The notes under the pieces were generated by a model, which saw only the letters and a list, made by a program, of their open reading frames with translations, did not search any database and was not told where the DNA came from. Position numbers and translations under genes: made by a program. Below, piece after piece: positions 26,499 to 34,307 of a stretch of DNA of 64,000 nt. Numbering within the stretch: the first letter of the stretch is position 1; every line of letters starts with the position of its first letter. Location of the stretch: contig CAIVVT010000062.1 in the NCBI GenBank assembly GCA_903909435.1, forward strand, positions 62,001 to 126,000, given 5' to 3'. Source of the stretch: an uncultured Acidobacteriia bacterium. Lineage in GTDB: Bacteria; Acidobacteriota; Terriglobia; Bryobacterales; Bryobacteraceae.

Positions 26499-27737
26499 TC
26501 AAACGGCTACGCCGCTCTCCTGCTTCGGATACGTCCGCTCGACGTACGCGTTTAGCATCCCGATGAAGTCCTGCACGATGGTGTCGCCGCGCAGGGTCTT
26601 CACGAGTTGGCCGTCCACGTAGACCGGTGCTTTTGGTTCCTCTGCGGTGCCTGGCAGGGAAATGCCGATGTTGGCGTGCTTCGACTCGCCCGGGCCGTTG
26701 ACGATGCAACCCATCACGGCGACCTTCATCTCCTCGACGCCGGGGTAGCCTTCCTTCCAGATCGGCATCTGATGCTTGAGGTAGCTCTGAATCTGCTCAG
26801 CCAGTTCCTGGAAAAACGTGGAAGTCGTCCGTCCGCAGCCCGGGCACGCTGTCACCTGCGGCGTGAAACTGCGGATCCCCAGCGACTGCAGTATTTGCTG
26901 GCTCACCAGGACTTCTTCGGTGCGGTCCCCGTTCGGAGCCGGGGTCAGGGAGGCTCGAATCGTGTCGCCGATACCTTCCTGGAGCAGAATCGACAGCGCC
27001 GCCGTCGTGGCTACGATGCCCTTTGCGCCCATGCCGGCCTCGGTCAGGCCGACGTGCATGGGAAAATCGCATTCTCCGGCCATCATGCGGTAGACATCCA
27101 CCAGATCCTGGACGTTCGAGACTTTGGCGCTCAAAATGATCCGATCGTGGGGCAGACCGTAGCTCTCCGCCAGCCGAGCGGATTCGATGGCGCTCACCAC
27201 GATTGCCCGCTTCATCACATCTTCAGCCGTCAGCGGGTGCGCCATGCGGCCGTTTTCGTCCATCATGCGGGTGAGCAGCGACGCGTCCAGCGAGCCCCAG
27301 TTGACTCCGATCCGGACCGGCTTCCCGTACTCGATGGCCGCCTCGATCATGGTCCGGAAATTGTCATCCGTATGTCGGCCGATATTCACGTTGCCGGGGT
27401 TGATGCGGTACTTGGCCAGGGCGCGGGCGCACTCCGGGTACTTCTTGAGCAGGATATGGCCGTTGTAATGGAAGTCGCCGATGATAGGCACGCGCGAGCC
27501 GAACATGCGCAGTGTGTCCACAACCTTGGGCAGCGCGCGCGCCGCCGCCTCGGTGTGCACCGTGACCCGCACCCGCTCCGAACCGGCTTGCGCCAGGGCC
27601 AGCGTCTGGTTCACGGTGGCGGTGACGTCCGCAGTGTCGGTGTTGGTCATCGACTGAACGGCAATCGGGTTCGACCCGCCCACCTTGACCCCGCCGACAT
27701 CGACCACGACGGACCGGCGACGTTCGATTAAAGCCAT
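26499..27737 (-). CDS. ispG: 4-hydroxy-3-methylbut-2-enyl-diphosphate synthase
   Basis: Iron-sulfur enzyme of the methylerythritol phosphate pathway, converting MEcPP to HMBPP for isoprenoid synthesis. 412 residues. The N-terminal TIM barrel begins with [20 protein letters not shown] and [13 protein letters not shown]. The C-terminal [4Fe-4S] domain has Cys298 and Cys301 in ACPGCGRT and Cys344 in [10 protein letters not shown], with Glu351 as the fourth ligand. The ATG at 27737 is immediately upstream of these conserved residues. It leads a leftward group with DUF2203 and DUF507 and is divergent from a promoter and structured RNA at 27.83 kb. Confidence 0.97.
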   Translation of the reverse strand: MALIERRRSVVVDVGGVKVGGSNPIAVQSMTNTDTADVTATVNQTLALAQAGSERVRVTVHTEAAARALPKVVDTLRMFGSRVPIIGDFHYNGHILLKKYPECARALAKYRINPGNVNIGRHTDDNFRTMIEAAIEYGKPVRIGVNWGSLDASLLTRMMDENGRMAHPLTAEDVMKRAIVVSAIESARLAESYGLPHDRIILSAKVSNVQDLVDVYRMMAGECDFPMHVGLTEAGMGAKGIVATTAALSILLQEGIGDTIRASLTPAPNGDRTEEVLVSQQILQSLGIRSFTPQVTACPGCGRTTSTFFQELAEQIQSYLKHQMPIWKEGYPGVEEMKVAVMGCIVNGPGESKHANIGISLPGTAEEPKAPVYVDGQLVKTLRGDTIVQDFIGMLNAYVERTYPKQESGVAV

Positions 27738-27826
27738 TTCACCTCCACAAGAGTCCAGTTTAGCAAGCGCGGCGCGGAGCCTCCTCGACGCACGTGTAAA
27801 GTGATTAGATCTATCAGGATTTTCAA

Positions 27827-27864
27827 TTGCACTAAAAAATACGATTCGGGCTATACTCGAATCG
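27827..27864 (+). promoter_or_regulatory. Sigma70-like promoter with an inverted repeat across the -10 box
   Basis: TTGCAC (27827-27832) and TATACT (27852-27857) are separated by 19 bp, slightly long for sigma70. The -10 box lies between the arms of a perfect 7-bp inverted repeat, CGATTCG (27842-27848) and CGAATCG (27858-27864), with 9 bp between the arms. This looks like a repressor site placed on the promoter. It would drive the structured RNA just downstream and possibly the gene at 28119. Confidence 0.6.
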
Positions 27865-27961
27865 GGAGGACAACCTGTGTTCCTCCCGCTTGTTTTCGCG
27901 CCCAGTAGGCGCGTTCCCCGTCACAGTTCGAACCAGCCCCCCGGGGCTTGGGCCTGTTTTT
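27863..27961 (+). ncRNA. Candidate structured RNA or leader ending in a terminator-like hairpin
   Basis: Downstream of a good -10 box, three hairpins occur within 100 nt: an 8-bp perfect stem (27863-27870 with 27881-27888, loop 10 nt), a 6-bp perfect stem (27897-27902 with 27908-27913, loop CAGTA), and a 5-bp stem AGCCC/GGGCT (27935-27939 with 27944-27948) followed nine bases later by TTTTT (27957-27961). The RNA would be about 100 nt. It carries no start codon with a ribosome binding site. I looked for the conserved SRP RNA, tmRNA and 6S features and did not find them. It could be a free small RNA or an attenuated 5' leader of the receiver-like gene at 28119. Confidence 0.5.
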
Positions 27962-28118
27962 CCGCAACCGCTTCGCTGCAAGCGACTGGATCAAACGGGG
28001 TGAACCGTAGCGGACCGCCCGGTCCCTTCCAGGCTCTCATCCTTGTCGTGGGAGTCGAATCCATAGCCGCCGCACACGACCGCCGGCCCGCACATGACAT
28101 TTTCTGAAGGGGATGCAG

Positions 28119-28487
28119 ATGCTGAATTCAAGCAACGCTCTGGCTCCACGAGCCGTACTACTCGGCTTGGATCCTGTGCTCGAACTCGAACTGGCGGCCT
28201 CTCTGCGTGAAGCGTCGTTCGCTGTTTCGCATGGTCCCGGATCACCCGTCGCACGCGGCGGCGGCCTGGTGTTCTGCCCACGCGGAACTGCGTTCGCTGA
28301 AGCGCAGGCCGCCTTCCCGGACCTGCCCGTAGTGGTGGTCAGTCGCCTGCCCGACACGGGCGAATGGCTGGAGGCGCTCGATCTGGGCGCGGCCGACTAC
28401 ATTGCCGCACCGTTTGAGACCGTTCAGATGCGCTGGCTGTGGAAGGCCCAGGACGAGCCTGCGCTGGCGGCCGCGGCTGCTGCTTAA
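28119..28487 (+). CDS. Receiver-like protein without a phosphorylation site
   Basis: A 122-residue protein. Two ATGs lie six bases apart; the second (28119) is six bases after AAGGGG and is preferred. The pattern is that of a CheY-like domain: strand RAVLLGLDP, helix, strand GGGLVFCPRG, helix, strand LPVVVVSRLP, helix EWLEALDLGAADYIAAPFE, and a last helix ending in an alanine run. The position of the phospho-acceptor Asp is occupied by a Cys-Pro-Arg segment, so canonical phosphorelay is not expected. 'DLGAADYIAAPFE' closely resembles the 'GAxDYLxKPF' end of receivers, with Ala in place of the Lys. It may be controlled by the promoter and leader upstream. Confidence 0.7.
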   Translation: MLNSSNALAPRAVLLGLDPVLELELAASLREASFAVSHGPGSPVARGGGLVFCPRGTAFAEAQAAFPDLPVVVVSRLPDTGEWLEALDLGAADYIAAPFETVQMRWLWKAQDEPALAAAAAA

Positions 28488-28594
28488 GGCTACCCGGGGG
28501 GATCGTCTGAGCCCCGTCCAGCGCCGCTTTGAACCCGACTCTTCCCGCTCCAGTGCATCACCCGCTCCCGTGTTTCGCGATGGCAACGAAACCC

Positions 28595-28645
28595 CGCCGC
28601 TGATTCGAACGTCCCCGAACTGTCCGCCAATTGAGCTATTTTCAA
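28595..28645 (-). pseudogene. tRNA-like relic lacking the anticodon arm
   Basis: On the minus strand the sequence holds TAGCTCAATTGG (28638-28627), a standard tRNA D arm, and GTTCGAATC (28610-28602), a standard T loop. Only about 16 nt separate them, where an intact tRNA needs about 36, and the flanks cannot pair as an acceptor stem. It therefore looks like a tRNA gene that lost its anticodon arm, although chance resemblance cannot be excluded. Confidence 0.4.
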
Positions 28646-28649
28646 AGCG

Positions 28650-29456
28650 ATGAGAAACGCAAGCAACGCTCCAGTGCCGCTCCGCCTGCTGCTCGCGGCC
28701 CTGCTGCTTCCGGTGCTGCTGCTGGGTGACAACTTCCGGCTCTACCTGTCGGACGGCACATGGCATCAGGTGAGCGAGTACAAATTGGAGCAGGATCGCG
28801 TCCGCTACTACTCCGTCGAACGCAGTGACTGGGAGGAGATCCCGTCGAGTCTGGTAGACCTCAAGAAGACAGAAGCGGAGCGCCGGGCGGTTGTCGAAAC
28901 CGTGAAGAAGTCGGCTGCGGCCGACGACGCCGAGGAGCAATTCGAGCGCGAACAGGCCCGTTTGCTTTCGCTGATCCCAATGGAAGCGGGGGTTTATTAC
29001 CTGGATGGCGAAAAGCTGCTGACCGTGAAGCAGGCTGAGTCCAAGATCGTGACCAGCAAGAAGCGCTCCATCCTGAAAGCCATGTCGCCTATCCCACTGA
29101 TTACCGGAAAGGCGACCATCGAGTTGGATGGCGAACACTCCGCGTTCGTGGTGCGCGAAGACCGGCCGACATTCTGGTTTCGTCTCTCGGCTTACGAGCG
29201 ATTCGGCATCGCCCGCTGCGAGCCGAAGAAGGACGCCCGCATCATCGAGAAGTGGAGTATCGTGCCCGTCAGCAACGAGGTGACGTCCGAGCGCGAAAAC
29301 ATCGAGATCTTCCGTCAGCAGGTCAGCAACGAACTGTACAAAGTATGGCCGCAAGCGCCGTTAACTCCAGGCGAGTACGCAGTGATCCAGTTCACGGAGG
29401 GCGAGCGCAACACGCAGATCTGGGACTTCCGGGTGGAAAAGCCTGCGGCCAAGTAA
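28650..29456 (+). CDS. Exported hypothetical protein, acidobacterial type
   Basis: A 268-residue protein with a signal peptide (hydrophobic run LRLLLAALLLPVLLLG, residues ~11-26). The mature N-terminus DNFRLYLSDGTWHQVSEY and QDRVRYYSVERSDWEEIP match a pattern I associate with exported proteins of Acidobacteria. This is followed by a charged, probably helical stretch (residues ~70-110) and a beta-rich C-terminal half ending TQIWDFRVEKP. No catalytic motif or named domain is seen. It is convergent with a GT39-type gene. Confidence 0.7.
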   Translation: MRNASNAPVPLRLLLAALLLPVLLLGDNFRLYLSDGTWHQVSEYKLEQDRVRYYSVERSDWEEIPSSLVDLKKTEAERRAVVETVKKSAAADDAEEQFEREQARLLSLIPMEAGVYYLDGEKLLTVKQAESKIVTSKKRSILKAMSPIPLITGKATIELDGEHSAFVVREDRPTFWFRLSAYERFGIARCEPKKDARIIEKWSIVPVSNEVTSERENIEIFRQQVSNELYKVWPQAPLTPGEYAVIQFTEGERNTQIWDFRVEKPAAK

Positions 29457-29487
29457 GGCGTCTCCAGCCCCCGCCTGTATGTGGTAG

Positions 29488-31266
29488 TTACGGCCGGTTC
29501 ACAAACAGAAACTTGCCGCCACTTTCTTTCACCACGTGTAGACTCTCCCGGCCCAGCAGCCTCACATACCGGTCGACGGCGGGTCTTTCAGCGAACAGGT
29601 ATGTCCGTTCAGGCGAATTCCAATACGCCGGCATCTGAGCGTCGGTCAGCCACACATCAGGCGCACCCGGCGCGTAGCTGCCGTACTCCAGATTGTTTAC
29701 GCGCCCGTTGACGATCCGCGCACTTTTCAGGTTGGAGTAGAAGAAGATGGAGCTAAACGTGTAGTACTGATCGTCCAGCACCACGCGTCCTTTGGGCGCG
29801 GCGTTCAAAGCGCGCGCCAGCGGCTCGGAACTGAGGTACGGATCGAACGCCATCATCGCGATGCGGGCCGCGTTCAAGAAGAGCACCATCATCAAGGCGA
29901 GCACGAGGTAGCTCATGTGAAGCTGCTTGCGGAAGGCCGCGAAGACGCCTAGGGCGAACGCCAAACCGGCCAGGGCTAGCGGCAACTTCAAGTACGCGAA
30001 CGAGGCCAGCGTCAGATCCCCGGTGTGCCCCATCGAGAGCGTATACATCTCCGGATGTTGCGCCAGGGCCTGCGAGATGTCGCCCGGTGCGGGCCTGTTC
30101 CAGACCAGCGCGAGGATCACTCCGATGGCCAGCAGAGCCAGCGCGCATAGCACACCCGCGACACGATTTCCCCAGCGGATCCAGGTCGATTCCTCTGCCA
30201 TCACGCAGCCGAGCAGCAGCGCCATAGCCGGGTAGGCCGGCATCGAGTAGTACTCCTGCGTCGTCGAGAAAGTGAAGAACACGAGCACGAATCCAGCTAG
30301 GCACAGGCACAGCAGTCGCATGCGCGCGGCCCGGTCATCACCCCGGTAGCCGAGCTTGCAGCAGCGCACGAAGTACGCGCTCCAGGGGAAGAACCAGAGC
30401 AGGTGCAGCAGCCAGAAGAGCGTGCGCGGCACCGTGTTGTAGTCGCGCGGCCAGCGCCGGTCGAGGAAACGCAGGATGTGTTCGTTGAAGAAGTAGAACC
30501 AGAAAAAACCCCGGTATTGGCCCGGGCCGGCGGTCATTGAAAAGTCGAAATAGGGAGGGTTTCTCAGGGTCGCGAGGATGTGCCAGGGAGCCGCGATCAG
30601 CAGCATCAGGCCGATGCCGCTGAAGATCCGCAGCCGCTGCCAGGTCCGCCTGTCGAAGAACTGCCGCGAGAGCAGGAGATATAGGCTCGCCGCGCCTACC
30701 GGGAACAGCGCCGCGATCAGGCCCTTCAGCAGCAGCCCCACGCCCATGGCCGCCCAGGCCGCGTAAATCCAAGCTCGCGGCCTCGATTCGTCAGCGTCCA
30801 ACGCGCGCAACATGCCCCACAGTGCTAGCGCGATGGCTCCGGTCAGTATGATGTCGGGAATCAGAATGCGCGTGAACAGAAACACGCCCAGCGAAGTGGC
30901 GAACACCAGGCCCGCATAGAATCCGGCGCGCTGGCCGAAGGCCCAACGGCCCATGGCGCCGATCAACCAGGCGATCCCTAGGATGCTCAGCACCACGGGC
31001 AGCCGCGCCGCCGTATCCGACACACCGAAGACCGCGAAGGAGCAGGCGAGCATCCAATACTTGAGCGGCGATTTTTCGAGGTAGGCGACGTTGTCCAGCC
31101 GAGCTGTTACCCAGTCGCCCGAGTCCAGCATGGTGCGCCCGATCTGAGCCTGCACGGCATCGACGTCGTCCATCAAATGCGGGGGGGCGACCAGCGTCGC
31201 CAGGTAGATGGCGGCGGCGAAAAGAAGGACGGTCGCTAGGCCGTAACGGCTGTTTCCACGTTCCAT
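29488..31266 (-). CDS. ArnT-like GT39 family glycosyltransferase
   Basis: Integral membrane protein of 592 residues with about 12 hydrophobic segments. GT39/GT83 enzymes move a sugar from a polyprenyl-phosphate donor to a lipid or protein on the periplasmic face. The first periplasmic loop carries the acidic motif HLMDDVDAVQAQIGRTML and LEKSPLKYWMLACSF, as in ArnT and PMT-related proteins. The C-terminal ~110 residues are soluble. The ATG at 31266 is inside the end of asnB (31-bp overlap), so both are likely translated from one message. The acceptor is unknown; envelope glycan or lipid A modification is plausible. Confidence 0.88.
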   Translation of the reverse strand: MERGNSRYGLATVLLFAAAIYLATLVAPPHLMDDVDAVQAQIGRTMLDSGDWVTARLDNVAYLEKSPLKYWMLACSFAVFGVSDTAARLPVVLSILGIAWLIGAMGRWAFGQRAGFYAGLVFATSLGVFLFTRILIPDIILTGAIALALWGMLRALDADESRPRAWIYAAWAAMGVGLLLKGLIAALFPVGAASLYLLLSRQFFDRRTWQRLRIFSGIGLMLLIAAPWHILATLRNPPYFDFSMTAGPGQYRGFFWFYFFNEHILRFLDRRWPRDYNTVPRTLFWLLHLLWFFPWSAYFVRCCKLGYRGDDRAARMRLLCLCLAGFVLVFFTFSTTQEYYSMPAYPAMALLLGCVMAEESTWIRWGNRVAGVLCALALLAIGVILALVWNRPAPGDISQALAQHPEMYTLSMGHTGDLTLASFAYLKLPLALAGLAFALGVFAAFRKQLHMSYLVLALMMVLFLNAARIAMMAFDPYLSSEPLARALNAAPKGRVVLDDQYYTFSSIFFYSNLKSARIVNGRVNNLEYGSYAPGAPDVWLTDAQMPAYWNSPERTYLFAERPAVDRYVRLLGRESLHVVKESGGKFLFVNRP

Positions 31267-33116
31267 CGTTTAATCCACAGAAAGAGCGTCACCAGGCCCC
31301 ACAACGCATAGCCGTAATTGGCACGCCGCCGCAGGTGACCCCGCTTCAATCGCTCCACCGCCTCTACGTTGAACAGCCCCGTCGCCCGCACGGCTTCTTG
31401 CGACAAGACCTCTTCCATCAGTCCGCGCAGTGAACCCCGGAACCAGCGGTGCGCCGGGATGTCGAAGCCTTCCTTGGGGCGCGTGAGCACGGACTGCGGC
31501 AGTTTGTCGCGCATCAGATCCCGCAGGATGAACTTCAGCGAATCCCCACGGATCTTGAAGTCCTCGGGCAGCGTAGCGGCGAACTGCACGATGCGGTGGT
31601 CCAGGAACGGTGGCCGCACTTCCAGCGAGTGCGCCATCGACATGCGGTCGCACTTCACCAGAATGTCGTCGGCCAGATAGTAGCGCTGGTCGAGGAACAT
31701 GTACTTGTTCAGCTCGCCCTGCATGTGCGCCTCGGTGGCCAGAGTGTTCATCAGTTCGCCTGGGTTGGGGTAGCTGGCGGCCGGATACAGGGAGCGTTTA
31801 TCGCGGTCGTTCAGCGCGCCATTCCAGAACACGTGTGCATAGGCCGGCCTCAGCAGCGAGCCTTCCAGGAAGCGCTTGACCTTGTACTCCAAGCCGATCT
31901 TCTCGTCGGACGCAGGCCACAGCTTCAGCAGCCCGAGACCGGCTTGGCGCAGCCACGCAGGGTAGCGCCGGGCCTGTCTGGCCAAGCGGTCGGCGAGGTA
32001 GGTCTGGTAGCCGCCGAACAACTCGTCGGCGCCGTCGCCACTGAGCGCGACGGTCACGTGCTGCCGGGTCAGTTTCGAAAGGAACCAGACGGGCAGCGCA
32101 CCTGCGTCGGCGCTGGGCTCGTCGGAGTAGTAGACCATTTCGCGAATGGCGCTTTCGAGATCCTCGTCGGGGCTCAGGTCGAATTCGTGGTGCGAGGTGC
32201 CGTAGGCCTGGGCAACTTCCCGGAAGTACCTGCTCTCGTCGTGCGTGTGGCCAGCGAAGGAAATTGAGAAGGTGTTGAGCTTAGGGACCGTCTGCGCCGC
32301 GTAGTGCAGAATAGTGGACGAATCCAGACCCCCGCTCGACCAGATGCCCAACGGCACGTCCGAAATCAGGTGCTCGCGGACGGAGTCGTGCAGCAGGAAA
32401 TCAAGTTCTTGTTTGGCGCTGTCCAGCGTCCAGGAACGATTGAGTTCGTAGCGGAGGTTGAAGTACCGCTCCCGGCCGATTCGACCATTGCGCCACTCGA
32501 TCAGCTCGCCCGGCTGGACCTTCTCCAGGCCTTCGATCAATGTGAACGGCGCGGGCACCCAATTCAGCGAAAGGTAGTGGCTGAGCCCGTTGAGATCGAT
32601 CCGCCGGGGTACCTCCGGGTGGCCCAGGATGCATTTCAACTCGCTGCCGAAATACAGGTCCTGGCCGCGATGGTAGATGTAGAGGGGTTTGATGCCCAGG
32701 CGGTCCCGTGCCAGCACTAAGCGGCCTTCCGATTCGCACCACAAGGCGGCGGCGAACATCCCGCGCAGCCGTTCGAACACGCGCTTGTCCCACTCTACGA
32801 AGCCGCGCAACACCACCTCGGTGTCGCAGTGCGTTTCAAAGCGGTGCCCGAGCTGTTCCAGATCGCCTCGGACTTGCGCGTGGTTGTAAATCTCGCCGTT
32901 GAAAGCGATCACGACGTCGCCGTCTTTGGCGAACATCGGCTGGCTACCCTGGGAGACGTCGAGAATGGCAAGCCGGGCGGTGCCAAGGGCGCACATCTCG
33001 CTCTCGTGCGTACCCTGCTGGTCCGGTCCCCGATGGCGTATGGAGTCGATCAGCCGAACGATGCGGCCCCGTTCGACGGGGTGCTCAAGCTTGGTATATC
33101 CTGCAATTCCACACAC
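31236..33116 (-). CDS. asnB: Asparagine synthase (glutamine-hydrolysing)
   Basis: Cytosolic amidotransferase that uses glutamine to amidate aspartate or a related carboxylate. The open frame begins at ATG 33122, which would put Phe-Val before the catalytic Cys. The GTG at 33116 gives MCGIAGYT, so after Met removal Cys becomes residue 1, as this Ntn-type glutaminase requires; I therefore chose 33116. The N-terminal glutaminase has RHRGPDQQG and AFNGEIYNH. The synthetase domain has the pyrophosphatase loop SSGGLDSS (260-267). The 626 residues match the family. It overlaps a glycosyltransferase gene, so the product may also serve sugar amidation in glycan synthesis. Confidence 0.94.
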   Translation of the reverse strand: MCGIAGYTKLEHPVERGRIVRLIDSIRHRGPDQQGTHESEMCALGTARLAILDVSQGSQPMFAKDGDVVIAFNGEIYNHAQVRGDLEQLGHRFETHCDTEVVLRGFVEWDKRVFERLRGMFAAALWCESEGRLVLARDRLGIKPLYIYHRGQDLYFGSELKCILGHPEVPRRIDLNGLSHYLSLNWVPAPFTLIEGLEKVQPGELIEWRNGRIGRERYFNLRYELNRSWTLDSAKQELDFLLHDSVREHLISDVPLGIWSSGGLDSSTILHYAAQTVPKLNTFSISFAGHTHDESRYFREVAQAYGTSHHEFDLSPDEDLESAIREMVYYSDEPSADAGALPVWFLSKLTRQHVTVALSGDGADELFGGYQTYLADRLARQARRYPAWLRQAGLGLLKLWPASDEKIGLEYKVKRFLEGSLLRPAYAHVFWNGALNDRDKRSLYPAASYPNPGELMNTLATEAHMQGELNKYMFLDQRYYLADDILVKCDRMSMAHSLEVRPPFLDHRIVQFAATLPEDFKIRGDSLKFILRDLMRDKLPQSVLTRPKEGFDIPAHRWFRGSLRGLMEEVLSQEAVRATGLFNVEAVERLKRGHLRRRANYGYALWGLVTLFLWIKRWNVETAVTA

Positions 33117-33221
33117 GAACATTCAGGATACCATCCGGCTCCTCGCGAACCCCGATCGGTTAGTCCGGCTCCGCGACTATTGAGGCTTGCTTAACAGAGT
33201 GACAGTCAGTGCTGTTTGTCG

Positions 33222-33241
33222 GGCGGGTTGGCCAACCCGCC
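33222..33241. repeat. 20-bp perfect palindrome
   Basis: GGCGGGTTGG followed directly by its reverse complement CCAACCCGCC, with no spacer. It lies between the S24 gene and asnB, both leftward. No T-run follows on either strand. It may be a short dispersed repeat or a protein-binding site. Confidence 0.7.
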
Positions 33242-33306
33242 GCAGGTTGAAAACTTGCCGACATGGCTGTCCCCGCGACTTAAAGTAGTTTGCGAAACTC
33301 AATAGC

Positions 33307-34101
33307 TCATCTGGTTGACGAATAATTCAGTTCCGGATCCGCCACGACCCGCACGAACTCGCCCGTAGTCTCGTAGCGCCGCTCTTCCGACAACTCGTAT
33401 TCCTGGAACTCCGGGTTGTCGGAATGCATCCGCAGCCGTTCGTGCTCCCAGCCTTCGCGGGTCTGCCGCTTCTGGCTCTCGTAGCGCTTTATGGCGAAGC
33501 GCCCCATGCCGCCTTCGTCCGTGATCTCATGTACCAGCATGACCTTGCCCGTCCGGCTACCCGCGTAGTACTTGCGGAACAGGCATAGCGAGCCATCCGG
33601 GATGTCGGGTTCCATGGAATGTCCGCAGATGCGCACCAGAAAATAGTCCTTGCTCATCCGCGCGCCGTCCACGTCCACCCACTCTTCGCGACCGGTTTCA
33701 GGGTTGTCGAGCAGCGGTCCCGCGGCGGCGAAGCACATCACCGGGAGATGCGTTTCGTAGGGCTTGGCCGAGGCGCGAACTTCCCGGCTGTACAGTGTTT
33801 GCGCAGTACGTTCCAAGGAGATGGCCATGGCCCGCTGCGGCGTCCCGCAGCGGAACGTGCTCGAGAGGTCGGAATCGATCCAGGCGAGAAACGCCCGCAC
33901 CCCCATCTCCGCCGACTTGTCAGGGAGGTTCGCCGCGATGGCTTCGAGAACCTCCGATTCCTCGCCTGCAAAGCTGGCCCAGTCGCGGCGGAAGCGAAAG
34001 GCAATCTCGTTGACTTCGGGGTCGGCGACGACCACGCCGCAGTTCTCTCCCAGGGCCTGAAAGACCCTGTATTCGACGTTCCGCATGGAGAGTATGGACA
34101 T
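33307..34101 (-). CDS. LexA-type S24 autoprotease with an unrecognised N-terminal domain
   Basis: A 264-residue protein. The C-terminal half is an S24 peptidase (LexA/CI/UmuD) domain: an Ala127-Gly128 bond in CFAAAGPL, the nucleophile Ser162 in ICGHSMEPDIPDGS and the general base Lys205 in RFAIKRYE. The cleavage site-to-Ser spacing of 35 residues is the same as in E. coli LexA. The first ~110 residues are not a helix-turn-helix. They contain VEYRVFQALGENCGVVVADP and AFRFRRDWASF, with mixed alpha/beta character, and I do not recognise them. Start could be 34101 or 34086; no ribosome binding site is evident. It may be a damage-responsive switch or a metal-free protease fused to a sensor. It lies alone between repeats. 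Confidence 0.75.
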   Translation of the reverse strand: MSILSMRNVEYRVFQALGENCGVVVADPEVNEIAFRFRRDWASFAGEESEVLEAIAANLPDKSAEMGVRAFLAWIDSDLSSTFRCGTPQRAMAISLERTAQTLYSREVRASAKPYETHLPVMCFAAAGPLLDNPETGREEWVDVDGARMSKDYFLVRICGHSMEPDIPDGSLCLFRKYYAGSRTGKVMLVHEITDEGGMGRFAIKRYESQKRQTREGWEHERLRMHSDNPEFQEYELSEERRYETTGEFVRVVADPELNYSSTR

Positions 34102-34307
34102 GGAGGTCGTTACTTAACAGTATTGCCCAACGCACGGTTTCGGCAGCCTGCTCCATCCGTCATGGGAAGCTCCCGTCTCGCGGACAGAAGCCCACATTCC
34201 TTCTAACCTGAGATCCAAGCGAGCTTATCGTCTGGGACTGCCGCCGCTTTAGCGCATGTTCAGGCTGGCGCAGATAGTTTGAAGCTGGGTGCGGTCCGAA
34301 CCCGTGT

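Noticed and set aside
26607-27731. A 374-codon plus-strand open frame opposite ispG
   Set aside because: It mirrors ispG exactly, has an odd composition, and no ribosome binding site; similar mirrors occur over pdxS (49085-50257, minus) and kdgK (45690-46661, plus).
27863-27961. SRP (4.5S) RNA, tmRNA or 6S RNA at this place
   Set aside because: The conserved SRP apical sequence, tmRNA tRNA-like ends and 6S single-stranded bubble are all absent, so only a generic structured-RNA call is kept.
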